The translations under genes were made by a program, and so were the position numbers. The notes beneath the pieces were generated by a model, which worked only from the letters and a program-made list of their open reading frames with translations, had not been told where the DNA came from and did no database searches. Positions 1 through 10,603 of a stretch of 64,000 bases of DNA are shown piece by piece. Position 1 is the stretch's first letter, and the number at the start of each line of letters is the position of its first letter. The stretch lies in NCBI RefSeq assembly GCF_012571135.1, contig NZ_CP046216.1, positions 126,312-190,311 on the forward strand, given 5' to 3'. Source of the DNA: Enterobacteriaceae endosymbiont of Donacia tomentosa. GTDB taxonomy: Bacteria > Pseudomonadota > Gammaproteobacteria > Enterobacterales > Enterobacteriaceae.

Positions 1-170
1 CCGTCTTGATTAGTAATCATAACAAATATATAAGAAAATTTTCTTAATTCAAATAAAGTAGTAATTACATTTTCTTCAAAAAATAATTTACCAATATTAT
101 CAATTTGATAATTTTGTGGTTCAGATATTAAAGTTCCATCTCTATCAATAAAAAGTATTTTATTTAACAT
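1..170 (-). CDS. hisB: HisB, N-terminal part (histidinol-phosphatase domain), cut by window edge
   Basis: Only the first 56 codons are in the window; the gene runs off the left edge. The translation begins [18 protein letters not shown] and continues to MITNQDG. It aligns one to one with the start of E. coli HisB, including the HAD-phosphatase DxD motif (IDRDGT) and the S/T-containing ITNQDG motif. In the family this bifunctional enzyme carries histidinol-phosphatase (N-terminal) and imidazoleglycerol-phosphate dehydratase (C-terminal) activities of histidine synthesis in the cytoplasm; only the N-terminal domain can be judged here. It lies 31 bases downstream of the hisD-hisC stop on the same strand, in the standard order hisG-D-C-B, so it is very likely part of the same operon. 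Confidence 0.95.
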   Translation of the reverse strand, partial: MLNKILFIDRDGTLISEPQNYQIDNIGKLFFEENVITTLFELRKFSYIFVMITNQD

Positions 171-201
171 ATGAAATATCCTATTATGAATTTATATAAT
201 T

Positions 202-2598
202 TTAATAAGATAATTTATGTAATTCAAAAATTAATTTTTTACACTCATAATAAGTTCCTATTGTAATTCTCAAACAATTTTGTAGTGTAAGTTCATGACT
301 TTGATCTCTAATAATAATTCCCTTTTCAGATAATTTTTTTAAAACATAACTAGCATTAAAAAATCTAACTAAAATATAATTTGTTGTACTATGAAATATA
401 TCTTCAACAAGATTACATTTTTTTAAATGTAAAATTAACCATCTTTTATTGTACATTATTGTTTTAATATTATTTTTAATAATAATTAAATTATTAGGTG
501 ATAAAGCTTGTATTGCTATATCTATAACAGGAGTAGGAATAGGATAAGGAGCAATAACTTTTATTAATAAGTTAATAATATTTTTATTGGATAAAATAAA
601 ACCACAACGTAATCCTGCAAGAGAAAATGCTTTAGACAAAGTTCTTAATATAATTAAATTATGATATTTATTTATTAAATTAATTGATGTTTGTTTTGAA
701 CAAAACTCAATATATGCTTCGTCAATAACTAATATTGATTTATTTTTTGTAATCTTTAATAGTTCTATTATATCTTTTTGTCTAATTATATTACCAGTAG
801 GATTATTAGGATTACAAATATAAATAATTTTAACATTATCTATGTTTTTTTTAATTTCATTTATATTTAAATTCCAATTTTTTAAACTAGCAACCTTAAT
901 ATATTTTATATCTAAAATTTTTGCAGTAATTAAATACATACCATATGTAGGTGGACAAAATAAAATTTTATCATATTTAACATTACAGAATGTACGCATA
1001 ATTAAGTCAATACCTTCATCTGCTCCTCTACTTATTAAAATATTATTTGAATTTAATTTTACATATTTACTATATAAATAAATTAATTTTTTAGATTGAG
1101 GTTCAGGATATCTATTAAATATCTTCTTTTTTAAAGAAAATATAGAAATAATTGGTGATTCATTAGCATTAAGTAAAATTTTATTATTTAATGTATTTTT
1201 ATCTAATAATCTTGCTGATTGATATGGTATTAAATTAATAATATTTTTTCTAACAATTTTATTTATATAATTTTCTTTATTTGATAAAATTTGTTTGATT
1301 AAATCTTTTCTTATAGTAATGGAATTTTTATGACCAAGTAAATTTTCTGTTTTTGACATAATTTCTACTGTACGTGAAATTTTCAATAGACCTCGTTTTG
1401 TTAATTTTTGTACGGATATACGTTTTTGAAAATCATATACTCCTAAACAGGAGTGTGTTGATGCGTATCCGTAAGTTGGTAAAACATGATTAGTTCCTGA
1501 AGCATAATCTCCTACAGATTCAGGAGCCCAATGTCCTAAAAAAATAGACCCTGCATTAAAAATTTTTGATAAAATTTTTTTATAATTATTACATTGAATA
1601 ATGAGGTGTTCAGGAGCATACTGATTAGCTATTTCTATACATTTTTCAATATTTTTAGTTACTATAATATAACTATTATTAAGAGCCGCTTCTGCTATCT
1701 TTCTTCTTGGTAGTTTTTTTAATTGATCAAAAATACCTTTTTTTACTAATTTTGCTATTTTTATTTCTGGTGTCAGTAAAATAACTTGTGAATCAGAACC
1801 ATGTTCTGCTTGTGATAATAAATCAGCTATAATAAAATTATAGTTGGAAGTTCTATCAGCTATTATCATTAATTCTGATGGTCCGGCAGGCATATCTATA
1901 GAAATGTTTTTTCCCATTTCATCTTGTCTAGTTATTTGTTTTTTTGCTTCAGTAACAAAAAAATTTCCTGGACCAAAGATTTTATCTACTTTTTTTATAG
2001 ATTCGGTACCAAAAGCCATTGCTGCTATCGCTTGGGCTCCTCCTATTTGAAAAATATTTTTTATACCACATAAATAAGATGAGTATAATATTTCATTAGA
2101 TATTGGAGGTGGGGAACATATTATAATATTTGGACATAGTGCTAGTTGCGCAGGAATTCCTAACATTAATACAGTAGAAAATAATGATGATGTTCCGCCA
2201 GGGATATATAAACCTACAGAATTAATGGGTCTGTAGATTTGTTGACAAAAAACACCAGAAATAATTTCAATTTCTTTTTTATTTAATAATTGATATGAAT
2301 GAAATTTATGTATATTTTTATATGCATATTTAATAGATTTTTTTATATCTTTATTAAGATTAAGTTTCGCCTTTTTAATTTTATCAACATCAATCTTAAT
2401 TTGATTAATTTTAATTTTATCAAATAAAAAATTATATTTTTTTAAAGCGATATCACCATCTTTTTTTACTTGATTTAAAATATTTGTTACAGCTTTTGTT
2501 GTTTTTTTATCTATTGAAAATATTGGCCTAGATAATATTTTTTGTTTTTCTTTTTTATCATAATTATCCCAATAAATAATATTATTTAAAATATTCAT
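202..2598 (-). CDS. hisDC: Fused histidinol dehydrogenase / histidinol-phosphate aminotransferase (HisD-HisC)
   Basis: One uninterrupted 798-residue frame carries two enzymes that are normally separate. Residues 1 to about 438 are HisD, which oxidises histidinol to histidine: Zn ligands Q263, H266, D364 and H423 and the catalytic pair E330-H331 (YAPEHL) are all present. Residues from about 443 are HisC, the PLP-dependent histidinol-phosphate aminotransferase: NPNNPTG near 597-602, DEAYIEF and the PLP lysine K656 in TLSKAF are present. The junction (about positions 1266-1287) has no stop, no internal ATG and no linker; the last HisD residues run straight into the first HisC ones. Both halves are full length, so both activities are probably kept. 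The gene starts 2 bases after hisG and is followed by hisB. A sequencing indel is the main alternative, but there is no long homopolymer at the junction. Confidence 0.95.
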   Translation of the reverse strand: MNILNNIIYWDNYDKKEKQKILSRPIFSIDKKTTKAVTNILNQVKKDGDIALKKYNFLFDKIKINQIKIDVDKIKKAKLNLNKDIKKSIKYAYKNIHKFHSYQLLNKKEIEIISGVFCQQIYRPINSVGLYIPGGTSSLFSTVLMLGIPAQLALCPNIIICSPPPISNEILYSSYLCGIKNIFQIGGAQAIAAMAFGTESIKKVDKIFGPGNFFVTEAKKQITRQDEMGKNISIDMPAGPSELMIIADRTSNYNFIIADLLSQAEHGSDSQVILLTPEIKIAKLVKKGIFDQLKKLPRRKIAEAALNNSYIIVTKNIEKCIEIANQYAPEHLIIQCNNYKKILSKIFNAGSIFLGHWAPESVGDYASGTNHVLPTYGYASTHSCLGVYDFQKRISVQKLTKRGLLKISRTVEIMSKTENLLGHKNSITIRKDLIKQILSNKENYINKIVRKNIINLIPYQSARLLDKNTLNNKILLNANESPIISIFSLKKKIFNRYPEPQSKKLIYLYSKYVKLNSNNILISRGADEGIDLIMRTFCNVKYDKILFCPPTYGMYLITAKILDIKYIKVASLKNWNLNINEIKKNIDNVKIIYICNPNNPTGNIIRQKDIIELLKITKNKSILVIDEAYIEFCSKQTSINLINKYHNLIILRTLSKAFSLAGLRCGFILSNKNIINLLIKVIAPYPIPTPVIDIAIQALSPNNLIIIKNNIKTIMYNKRWLILHLKKCNLVEDIFHSTTNYILVRFFNASYVLKKLSEKGIIIRDQSHELTLQNCLRITIGTYYECKKLIFELHKLSY

Positions 2599-2600
2599 GC

Positions 2601-3500
2601 TTACTCCATTATTTTTTCAATAGGTAAAACTAAAATAGAACTTGCTCCTAATAATTTTAATTTTTCCATTGTTTCCCAAAATAGTGTTTCACTACTTACC
2701 ATATGCATGGCTACTTTTTTTTTATCATTAGCTAATGGTAATATAGTAGGATATTCTGCTCCAGGTAATAAAGAAATTACTTCTTTTAATTTTTTATTTG
2801 GAACATGTAGCATAATATATTTGGATTCTCTAGCTTTAATAACTCCTTGAATTCTTGTTAGTAATTTATTTATTAATTTTTGTTTTATATCTAAAATTTT
2901 TCCACATCTTTGTATTAAGCATGCTTTAGATTTATATATAGTTTCAACTTCTTTAATACCATTTGCTTCTAATGAAGCACCAGTAGAAACTAAGTCACAA
3001 ATAGCATCTGCTAAACCTACTCGAGGTGCTAATTCTACAGAACCATTTAACATACAAGATTTAAATATAATATTATATTTATCAAGATATTTTTTTAAAA
3101 GATTAGGATAAGAAGTTGCAATTCTTGTATTTTGTAAAGATTTCAAACCTTTATAATTCTTATTGATAGGTACTGCTATAGATAATCTACATGAACCAAA
3201 ATCTAATCTACGTAATGTTAAATAATTAGCATTCTCTCCTCGAGACAACCGATTTAAAACTTCTTCTTCCAAAACATTTTCACCTATAATACCTAAATCA
3301 ATAACTTCTTCCATTATAAGTCCAGGAATATCATCATCTCGTACCATTAAAATATCAATTGGCATATTTTCTGCAAAAGCTATTAATTTTTGTTGTTGCA
3401 AATTAATCTTAATACCACATTTTTTTAATAGTTCAGTAGAATCATCGCTTAAACGACCAGATTTTTGCATAGCTATACGTAAACGACTATTATCTAGCAT
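2601..3500 (-). CDS. hisG: ATP phosphoribosyltransferase HisG (long form)
   Basis: HisG catalyses the first step of histidine synthesis, condensing ATP with PRPP. The 299-residue product has exactly the E. coli length and aligns along its whole length: [20 protein letters not shown] at the start, the PRPP-binding region around [18 protein letters not shown], and the C-terminal regulatory domain ending in [14 protein letters not shown]. It is therefore the long, histidine-feedback-inhibited type. A good Shine-Dalgarno (AAGGAG) sits 6-7 bases upstream of the ATG. It is the first gene of a hisG-hisDC-hisB operon. In the 222-base upstream gap I see no run of histidine codons, so the hisL leader-peptide attenuator of E. 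coli appears to be missing; feedback inhibition may be the remaining control (inference). Confidence 0.97.
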   Translation of the reverse strand: MLDNSRLRIAMQKSGRLSDDSTELLKKCGIKINLQQQKLIAFAENMPIDILMVRDDDIPGLIMEEVIDLGIIGENVLEEEVLNRLSRGENANYLTLRRLDFGSCRLSIAVPINKNYKGLKSLQNTRIATSYPNLLKKYLDKYNIIFKSCMLNGSVELAPRVGLADAICDLVSTGASLEANGIKEVETIYKSKACLIQRCGKILDIKQKLINKLLTRIQGVIKARESKYIMLHVPNKKLKEVISLLPGAEYPTILPLANDKKKVAMHMVSSETLFWETMEKLKLLGASSILVLPIEKIME

Positions 3501-3722
3501 AATTTCTCCTTATATTAAAAGATATACAAAAATTTTAAATTTAAATTTTTGAATATTTATTTATAAAATTAAAATAATTAATATTTCTTTATTTAAAACT
3601 AAACAACTTATTAAAAAATAACAACTATTTTTTAAATATTATTTAAAACACTAAATTTATATTTATAATGTCAATAATAAAATTAAAAATAAATTATATA
3701 TATTTTTAAAAAAAGTAAATAA

Positions 3723-4199
3723 TTAATAATTTCTTGTTAATTTATATCCTATATCTTGACTAGTAGGATTTTTGGCTGAATTATAGGCTAATTTATCACA
3801 TCTATTATTATTTTGTTCATTTGAATGTCCTTTAACCCAATTCCAATTAATATTATGATTTTTTAAAGCCAAATCTAATCTTTTCCATAGATCAATATTT
3901 TTAACTGATTTTTTATTATTTCGTCGTAACCATTTATATTTTTTCCAATTTTTTATCCATATAGTAATTCCTTCTTTTAAATACCGACTATCAGTAGAAA
4001 CACAAACATTACAATTTTCTTTTAATGATTCTAATGCAATAATAGGAGCCATTAATTCCATTCTATTATTGGTTGTTAAAAAAAAACCTTGAGTTAAAAT
4101 TTTTTCGTATTTATTATATTGTAGAATAGCAGCATATCCTCCTGGACCAGGATTATATATACAAGAACCATCGGTAAAAATGTTTATATTTTTATACAT
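3723..4199 (-). CDS. rnhA: Ribonuclease HI
   Basis: RNase HI degrades the RNA strand of RNA:DNA hybrids during replication. The product has 158 residues (E. coli 155). The four-carboxylate active site is present: D10 (FTDGSC), E48 (NNRMEL), D70 (VSTDS) and D135 (NRCDKLA), with the catalytic-loop H125 (VKGHSN). The C-terminus is a few residues longer than in E. coli. It is divergent from dnaQ with only 47 bases between the starts, the same arrangement as in E. coli, so the two genes share one short promoter region. Confidence 0.97.
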   Translation of the reverse strand: MYKNINIFTDGSCIYNPGPGGYAAILQYNKYEKILTQGFFLTTNNRMELMAPIIALESLKENCNVCVSTDSRYLKEGITIWIKNWKKYKWLRRNNKKSVKNIDLWKRLDLALKNHNINWNWVKGHSNEQNNNRCDKLAYNSAKNPTSQDIGYKLTRNY

Positions 4200-4246
4200 G
4201 TTATTTTTATTTTAACTCTTATTAATTATAAAAAAATATTAATATT

Positions 4247-4966
4247 ATGATTAAACGTCAAATAGTTTTAGATACAGAAACAACAGGGATGAATTCCTCC
4301 CCTCCTTATTATATAGGACACAGGATTATTGAAATAGGAATTGTTGAAATTATTAATCGAAACATTACTAATAATAATTTTCATATATATTTAAATCCAC
4401 AACAAAATATAAGTTTAGATGCTTTTAATATTCATGGACTTTCTAATCAATTTTTATCTGATAAACCATTTTTTTCTAAAATTGCAAATAATTTGCTAAA
4501 ATATATAAAAGGTTCTGAATTAATTATTCATAATGCTCAGTTTGATATTGATTTTTTAAATTATGAATTATCATTATTAAAAAATAATTTACCTAATATT
4601 GAAAATATTTGTAAAGTAAAAGACACTTTGAAAATAGCTAGAAATTTATTTCCAGGAAAAAGAAATTCATTAAATTCTTTATGTAAAAGATTTAATATAA
4701 ATAAAAGTAAACGTAATCTTCATGGAGCATTACTAGATGCAAGACTTTTAGCTAATGTTTTTTTATCAATGACTACTTGTCAAAATACATTTAAACTAGA
4801 ATGCTTAAGAATAAAAAATTCTAGTATTAAAAATACTTCATTATTTAATAAAAAAAATAAAAATAAAAATCCGTTAATAATTCTTTCCTCTCAGGAAGAA
4901 TTGGAATTACATAAATTACAATTACGTTTAATTAAAAAAAAATGTGGATTTCATTTATGGAAATAA
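4247..4966 (+). CDS. dnaQ: DNA polymerase III epsilon subunit (3'-5' proofreading exonuclease)
   Basis: The epsilon subunit proofreads in the Pol III core. The 239-residue product (E. coli 243) has a complete DEDDh exonuclease set: D9 and E11 (LDTETTG), D100 (HNAQFD), H159 (LHGALLD) and D164. The C-terminus keeps the alpha-subunit-binding tail pattern (SSQEELELHKLQLRLIKK then a final LWK), so it should still join the core. Proofreading therefore looks intact. It is divergent from rnhA and is followed by tRNA-Asp, exactly as rnhA-dnaQ-aspV in E. coli. Confidence 0.97.
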   Translation: MIKRQIVLDTETTGMNSSPPYYIGHRIIEIGIVEIINRNITNNNFHIYLNPQQNISLDAFNIHGLSNQFLSDKPFFSKIANNLLKYIKGSELIIHNAQFDIDFLNYELSLLKNNLPNIENICKVKDTLKIARNLFPGKRNSLNSLCKRFNINKSKRNLHGALLDARLLANVFLSMTTCQNTFKLECLRIKNSSIKNTSLFNKKNKNKNPLIILSSQEELELHKLQLRLIKKKCGFHLWK

Positions 4967-4985
4967 ATAAAATTATATAAAAATG

Positions 4986-5014
4986 TTGACGATTTATAAT
5001 ATAAACTATACTAT
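4986..5014 (+). promoter_or_regulatory. Likely sigma-70 promoter for tRNA-Asp
   Basis: TTGACG (4986-4991), a 17-base spacer and TACTAT (5009-5014) precede the tRNA by 13 bases. The near-consensus -35 with a C/G pair stands out in this A+T-rich DNA, and position and spacing suit a stable-RNA gene. Inference from sequence only. Confidence 0.55.
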
Positions 5015-5027
5015 GACTAGTATCTTA

Positions 5028-5101
5028 GGTGCGATAGTTCAGTTGGTTAGAATACCGGCCTGTCACGCCGGGGGTCGCGGGTTCAAGTCCCGTTCGCACC
5101 G
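5028..5101 (+). tRNA. tRNA-Asp (anticodon GTC)
   Basis: The 74-nt gene folds as a full cloverleaf: acceptor GGTGCGA pairs with TCGCACC, D-stem GTTC/GAAT, anticodon stem CCGGC/GCCGG with loop CTGTCAC (anticodon GTC at 5062-5064), and T-stem GCGGG/CCCGT with loop TTCAAGT. The discriminator base is G. It is nearly identical to E. coli tRNA-Asp and keeps its place after dnaQ. The 3' CCA is not encoded (the next bases are TAG), so a CCA-adding enzyme is needed. The stems are far more G+C-rich than the surroundings. Confidence 0.97.
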
Positions 5102-5123
5102 TAGATATTATATAAACCATATT

Positions 5124-5957
5124 TTAATCATTATTAATCCATAATACACAAGATTTTTTATATAATTCTAAATTTTTTTTTAAAATATCAATTAAATCTG
5201 AACAAATTTCCTTTTTATTTATAAAATCATTAATCCAAAAAAATACAGTAAAATTTATAGAATTATTAGTAATTTCATCTAAAATTACATTAACAATAGA
5301 ATTTTTTATAATTCTATTGTTAACTGACACTGTATCTAATAATATTTTTTTTATAGTATTTATGTCTGTTTGTATTAATTCACGTGATATGCCTAAAGTA
5401 ATTTTATTACGATATTCGTTTGATTTGGAAAAATTTACTATATTTTCTGTAAGAATTTTACTATTGGGAACTGATATTATGCTTCCATTAAATGTTTTAA
5501 AAAGGGTACAAAAAATTTCCACATTAGTTATTTTACCAGTAATATTACCAATATTGATATAATCTCCTACTTTAAAAATACGAAAAGTAATAATTAATAA
5601 TCCTGATGCCAAATTAGATAATGCATTTTGCCATGCTAGACCTATTACTAATCCTATAGTACCAAATGCAGCAAATATTGATGATGTTTGTAATCCAATA
5701 CTACTTAAAGCACTTACTATAACAAATATTGTTAGACTATATTTTAGTATATTAGCAAGAAAACCAATTGTTATTGGATCTATTTGTTTAATAGCAAAAA
5801 TATTTTTTGTAGTTTTAGTAACAAATCTTACACCCCATAATCCAAAAAATAAGATGATTCCTGCTAAAATGAAATGTTCAAATTGATAAAAAATAAAATT
5901 TTTATTATTAAAAATCCAATATTTTATAAAATCAAATACACTAATAAATTTATTCAT
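5124..5957 (-). CDS. mscS: Small-conductance mechanosensitive channel MscS
   Basis: MscS is a heptameric inner-membrane channel that releases solutes on hypo-osmotic shock. The product has 277 residues (E. coli 286). Three membrane segments are visible: about 27-45, 63-86 and the pore helix about 92-126. The pore helix carries the small-residue packing pattern (IGLVIGLAWQNALSNLASG) followed by the hallmark FRIFKVGDYI entering the beta domain. The cytoplasmic vestibule domain follows and the last few residues of the E. coli tail are missing. It sits just downstream of fbaA, as in E. coli (mscS/yggB-fbaA-pgk), with 70 bases between the genes. Confidence 0.93.
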   Translation of the reverse strand: MNKFISVFDFIKYWIFNNKNFIFYQFEHFILAGIILFFGLWGVRFVTKTTKNIFAIKQIDPITIGFLANILKYSLTIFVIVSALSSIGLQTSSIFAAFGTIGLVIGLAWQNALSNLASGLLIITFRIFKVGDYINIGNITGKITNVEIFCTLFKTFNGSIISVPNSKILTENIVNFSKSNEYRNKITLGISRELIQTDINTIKKILLDTVSVNNRIIKNSIVNVILDEITNNSINFTVFFWINDFINKKEICSDLIDILKKNLELYKKSCVLWINND

Positions 5958-6027
5958 GTTCTAATAATCCATTATGTGAAATAATTTGTATTTTTTTTAT
6001 GATTAAAAAAATATATGATTTATTATT

Positions 6028-7107
6028 TTATAATATATTAACTGCATTTAATTCTTTGAATGTTTTTTCTAAACGTTTTTTTATAGATTTTTGTGACATT
6101 CTAATCCATGCTCTTGGATCATAATATTTTTTGTTGGGTTTTGTATCACCTTCAGGATTACCTAATTGTTTTTGTAAATATTTTTGATTTTTTGTATAAT
6201 ATTCTAATATTCCATTCCATGCTGCCCATTGTATATCAGTATCAATGTTCATTTTTACAACACCATAATTTATGGATTCTTGCATTTCCAATTCACTAGA
6301 ACCAGATCCTCCATGGAAAACAAAATTTAGAGGATTTTTAATAAGTCTATGCTTTTTACTAACAAAATTTTGAGAATATTTTAATATTTTTGGTAATAAT
6401 TTTACATTACCTGATTTATACACCCCGTGTACATTACCAAAAGAAGCAGCAATAGTAAATTGCGAACTAATTGAATTTAAATTTTCATAAGCATAATTCA
6501 CATCATAAGGATCCGTATATAATAATTTTTTTGTCAAATTACTATTATCTATTCCATCTTCTTCACCACCTGTACATCCTAATTCTATTTCTAAAGTCAT
6601 ATTAATTTTTGACATTCTTTTTAAATATTTACTGCATATATTAATATTTTCCTGAATAGATTCTTTTGATAAATCTATCATATGAGAAGAAAATAAAGTT
6701 TTTCCATATAATAAAAAATATTTTTCACTTTCTTCTAATAAACTATCAATCCAAGGTAATGTTTTTTTTGTACAATGATCAGTATGCAAAATAACTGGAA
6801 TACCATAGTGTTTAGCAATTTCATGAACATGCTTTGCACCTGAGATCGCTCCTATTATAGATGCCAATAAAGGATTTTTATTTTGTAATCCTTTACCAGC
6901 AATAAAAGATGCACCTCCATAAGAAAATTGAATAATTACCGGGGATCTTACTTTAGCTGCAGTTTCAAGAACAATATTTATAGAGTCAGTTCCTATACAA
7001 TTAACAGCAGGTAAAGCAAAATTATTTTCTTTTGCTATTTTAAATATAGTTTGTACATCATAACTAACAACAACACCAGGTTTTATATAATTTAAAATTT
7101 TAGACAT
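6028..7107 (-). CDS. fbaA: Class II fructose-bisphosphate aldolase
   Basis: This enzyme cleaves fructose-1,6-bisphosphate to two triose phosphates in the cytoplasm. At 359 residues it equals the E. coli length and aligns throughout. Visible motifs are the catalytic Asp and Zn ligand in LHTDHC (D110, H111), the glutamate ligand region ELGCTGGEEDG, NVHGVYK with a histidine ligand, and VFHGGSGS with the last histidine ligand. It lies between pgk and mscS on the minus strand, 69 bases after pgk, as in the E. coli pgk-fbaA operon. Confidence 0.97.
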   Translation of the reverse strand: MSKILNYIKPGVVVSYDVQTIFKIAKENNFALPAVNCIGTDSINIVLETAAKVRSPVIIQFSYGGASFIAGKGLQNKNPLLASIIGAISGAKHVHEIAKHYGIPVILHTDHCTKKTLPWIDSLLEESEKYFLLYGKTLFSSHMIDLSKESIQENINICSKYLKRMSKINMTLEIELGCTGGEEDGIDNSNLTKKLLYTDPYDVNYAYENLNSISSQFTIAASFGNVHGVYKSGNVKLLPKILKYSQNFVSKKHRLIKNPLNFVFHGGSGSSELEMQESINYGVVKMNIDTDIQWAAWNGILEYYTKNQKYLQKQLGNPEGDTKPNKKYYDPRAWIRMSQKSIKKRLEKTFKELNAVNIL

Positions 7108-7176
7108 ATATGTACCTTATTAGAAATTTTTCATTAAATATTAATTATTTTATTTTTTATAGTCTTAAATATTAAA

Positions 7177-8337
7177 TTATGTATTATTTTCTAATATAGA
7201 AATTACAGGTAATGTATTACCTTCTATAAATTTTAAAAAAGCCCCACCTCCTGTAGAAATATAAGAAATTTTATTTAATGCATGAAATAAGTTTACTGCG
7301 GCTAAAGTATCTCCCCCTCCAATAATTGAAAATATATTATTATTACTTATAATAGTATTAATTATTGCTTCTGTTCCTTTTCTAAATTTTTTAAATTCAA
7401 AAACGCCAACAGGTCCGTTCCATAATATAGTCGCTGCTTTTTGTAACTGTTGTACAATAATTTTTATTGTTTCATCACCAATATCAAGAATTTTTTCATT
7501 TTTTAATATATTATTTACTTTTTTTATTTTTACTAATGAATCATTAGAAAGTGATTCACTTACTCTACAATCTACAGGAACAATAATATTTTTATATTTT
7601 TGTATTAATTTTTTAGCTAAATGAATAGCGTTTGATTCATATAACGAGTTTCCAATATCGTTATTTAATGATAAAATTGTATTTGCAATACCTCCTCCTA
7701 CAATTACTTTATCCGATAAATTAGCTAATTTATTTAAAACATTAAATTTAGTAGATATTTTTGCCCCCCCTACAATAGAAATTAAAGGTTTTTTAGGTTT
7801 TTTTAGAAATTTTTTTAAATGATTTATTTCATTAATTAATAATAGTCCAGCACAAGATTGTTTAGCAAAATGTATAACTCCATAAGTAGACGCGTGTATA
7901 CGATGTGATGTTGCGAATGCATCCATTACAAAAACATCACATAAAGAAGCATATTTTTTTGATAAAATTTCATCATTATTTTTTTCACCAAGATTAAAAC
8001 GTACATTTTCTAAAAGTATTATTTCATTTTTTTTGAAAATTAATTTATTATTTAAATAGTCTTTTTTCAAAATTACTTTACGCTTTAAAATTTTTTCTAA
8101 ATATATAGCAATATTTTTTAAAGAATATTGTGGGTTATATTCACCTTCATTTGGTCTACCTAAATGTGATGATATAATAATTTTTGCATTCTTTTCTAAA
8201 GCATATTTTATAGTAGGTAATGATAATTGAATTCTAATATCAGAAGAAATATTACCATATTGATCTATTGGAACATTTAAATCAGATCTAATTAATAATA
8301 TTTTATTTTTTATATTAATATCTAAAATACTGATCAT
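7177..8337 (-). CDS. pgk: Phosphoglycerate kinase
   Basis: Pgk transfers phosphate from 1,3-bisphosphoglycerate to ADP in glycolysis. The 386-residue product (E. coli 387) shows the N-domain signature RSDLNVP, the SHLGRP substrate loop, IVGGAKISTK, the hinge-region ILWNGPVGVFE, and the ATP-binding GGGDTLA and STGGGAFL motifs near the C-terminus. tkt lies 31 bases upstream on the same strand and fbaA downstream. In E. coli epd sits upstream of pgk; it is missing here, which brings pgk almost against tkt. Confidence 0.97.
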   Translation of the reverse strand: MISILDINIKNKILLIRSDLNVPIDQYGNISSDIRIQLSLPTIKYALEKNAKIIISSHLGRPNEGEYNPQYSLKNIAIYLEKILKRKVILKKDYLNNKLIFKKNEIILLENVRFNLGEKNNDEILSKKYASLCDVFVMDAFATSHRIHASTYGVIHFAKQSCAGLLLINEINHLKKFLKKPKKPLISIVGGAKISTKFNVLNKLANLSDKVIVGGGIANTILSLNNDIGNSLYESNAIHLAKKLIQKYKNIIVPVDCRVSESLSNDSLVKIKKVNNILKNEKILDIGDETIKIIVQQLQKAATILWNGPVGVFEFKKFRKGTEAIINTIISNNNIFSIIGGGDTLAAVNLFHALNKISYISTGGGAFLKFIEGNTLPVISILENNT

Positions 8338-8368
8338 AAATACATCCTTCAGTTAAATATTTTTGTGT

Positions 8369-10375
8369 TTAAATTTTATTAAAAAAATTCTGAATTTTTA
8401 AAACAATACTTTTTACAGTAAAACCAAATTTTTTAAATAATTCTTCAGCAGGAGCTGAATAACCAAAAGTATTCATTCCTATTATAATTCCTTTTAAACC
8501 AACATATTTATACCAAAAATCTTTAGATCCCGCTTCAATTGCTATTTTTAATTTAATATTTTCAGGTAAAACATAATTTTTGTATTCTTTAGATTGCTGA
8601 TCAAAAACATCAGTAGAAGGCATAGATACTACTCTAGTTTTATAATTTAATAGTGATAGTTTTTTAGCTACTTTAATTGCCAAAGATACTTCTGAGCCAG
8701 TGGCTATTACGATAATATCAGGATTTTTATCTAAACAATCTTGTAATACATAAGCACCACGGGAAATTAATAATATTTTATCATCATTTCTTTTTTGAGT
8801 AGGTAAAATTTGTCTTGATAAGATCAGTGCTGTTGGTTTATTTATATTTTCAATTGCATGTTTCCATGCTACTATTGTTTCAATTTTATCACATGGTCTC
8901 CATACACTTAAATTAGGAATTAATCTTAAACTAGATAATTGTTCAATTGGTTGATGTGTAGGACCATCTTCTCCTATACCAATAGAATCATGAGTATAAA
9001 TCATTATACTTCTAATTTTCATTAAAGCAGCCATACGTACTGCATTTCGACAGTAATCCATGAAAACTAAAAAAGTTGCTATGTATGGAATAAACCCTTG
9101 ATATAAAGAAATTCCATTAGCAATTGCTGCCATACCAAATTCTCTTACTCCATAATAGATATAATTTCCATCCTTAAATTTATTTATAGGTCTAGAACTT
9201 TTTAATAAAGTTAAATTACTATGAGCTAAATCTGCAGATCCTCCTAAAAATTCTGGAAATAATTTTGATAATTTTTGTAATGAAAATTGTGATGCTTCTC
9301 TTGTTGAGAGATTAGCAATATTAGCATTTAATTTTTTAATAAAAGTATTAATTTCATTTTCCCAATTATCAGGTAAAATATTATTTATTCTTCTTTTTAA
9401 TTCTTTGGAAAGTTCTGGAAATATATTACAATAATCTCTAAATTGTTTTTTCCATATTTGTTCTTTTTTATCACCTATTTTTCTTGCATCCCATTTTTTA
9501 TAAATAGGTAATGGAATTTCAAAAGGTTTATAATTCCAATTTAACTGTTTTCTTGTTAATTCTACTTCTTTTTCTCCTAAAGGAGATCCATGTGCAATAT
9601 TTTTTCCCGATTTATTAGGTGAACCAAAAGCAATTGTCGTTTTACAAATCAATAAAGATGGTTTATCTAATGTTAAAGATTTTGCATTATTAATTGCTTT
9701 ATTTATTTCTTTATAATTATGTCCATCTATGTTTGATATAACATTCCATCCATATGATTCAAATCTTTTTTTAGTGTCATCATCAAACCATTCTTTTACA
9801 TTACCATCAATGGAAATACCATTATCATCATAAAAAACTATTAATTTTTTTAATTTTAATTTTCCTGCTAATGAACAAACTTCATGCGAAATTCCTTCCA
9901 TTAAACAACCATCACCTACAAAAACGTAAATATAATGATCAATGATATTAAAATTTGTTCTGTTAAATTGTGCTGATAATGTTTTTTCTGCTATAGCCAT
10001 CCCTACAGCATTTGCTAAACCTTGTCCTAATGGTCCAGTACTTGTTTCAATATTTGGAGTACATCTAAATTCTGGATGTCCTGGAGTTTTAGAATTTAAT
10101 TTTCTAAAATTTTTTAAATCTGATATTGTTAAATTATATCCAGTTAAATGTAATAAACTATAAATTAACATAGAACAATGCCCATTTGATAAAATAAATC
10201 TATCACGATTTATCCATAATGGATTATTAGGATTATGATTAAGATAATTACGCCAAAGTACTTCAGCCACATCCGCCATTCCCATAGGAGCTCCAGGATG
10301 TCCAGAATTAGAATTTTGTATTGCATCTATACTTAAAAATCGAATAGCATTAGCTAAATCTCTTTTGGAAGGCAT
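8369..10375 (-). CDS. tkt: Transketolase
   Basis: Transketolase moves two-carbon units between sugar phosphates with thiamine diphosphate, making the erythrose-4-phosphate used for chorismate and the ribose-5-phosphate used for histidine, both relevant here. The 668-residue product (E. coli TktA 663) has [10 protein letters not shown] at the start, the ThDP/Mg motif around [10 protein letters not shown] and GISIDG, the phosphate-binding REASQ region and [12 protein letters not shown], and the C-terminal domain with IATGSEV. It is the first gene of a tkt-pgk-fbaA-mscS run and is divergent from metK across a 228-base gap. TktA and TktB cannot be told apart by sight, but the location matches tktA. 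Confidence 0.96.
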   Translation of the reverse strand: MPSKRDLANAIRFLSIDAIQNSNSGHPGAPMGMADVAEVLWRNYLNHNPNNPLWINRDRFILSNGHCSMLIYSLLHLTGYNLTISDLKNFRKLNSKTPGHPEFRCTPNIETSTGPLGQGLANAVGMAIAEKTLSAQFNRTNFNIIDHYIYVFVGDGCLMEGISHEVCSLAGKLKLKKLIVFYDDNGISIDGNVKEWFDDDTKKRFESYGWNVISNIDGHNYKEINKAINNAKSLTLDKPSLLICKTTIAFGSPNKSGKNIAHGSPLGEKEVELTRKQLNWNYKPFEIPLPIYKKWDARKIGDKKEQIWKKQFRDYCNIFPELSKELKRRINNILPDNWENEINTFIKKLNANIANLSTREASQFSLQKLSKLFPEFLGGSADLAHSNLTLLKSSRPINKFKDGNYIYYGVREFGMAAIANGISLYQGFIPYIATFLVFMDYCRNAVRMAALMKIRSIMIYTHDSIGIGEDGPTHQPIEQLSSLRLIPNLSVWRPCDKIETIVAWKHAIENINKPTALILSRQILPTQKRNDDKILLISRGAYVLQDCLDKNPDIIVIATGSEVSLAIKVAKKLSLLNYKTRVVSMPSTDVFDQQSKEYKNYVLPENIKLKIAIEAGSKDFWYKYVGLKGIIIGMNTFGYSAPAEELFKKFGFTVKSIVLKIQNFFNKI

Positions 10376-10603
10376 TATTTAAATACTCCTAGATATTAAA
10401 AAAAATTTTATAAAAAATTATATTCTTTATATAAAGAAATATATACGTAAAATGTTTGAAAATCTATTTATTATATTTTTTAAATTATTTAAGATAATTA
10501 TTTATATTAAATATATTATTTTTGTATATATTTTTTTTTAAAAAATATATAATTTAAAGGGTATATTATTTTTCTTTACAAATTTTATGGGAAATGTTTA
10601 TTA

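Noticed and set aside
10423-10438. 16-bp palindrome TTCTTTATATAAAGAA between tkt and metK
   Set aside because: Palindromes of this length are expected several times by chance in DNA of this composition.
10525-10551. 12-bp A/T inverted repeat with a TTT loop upstream of metK
   Set aside because: Made only of TATATA and T/A tracts, easily formed by chance here; no riboswitch (SAM) core motifs are visible.
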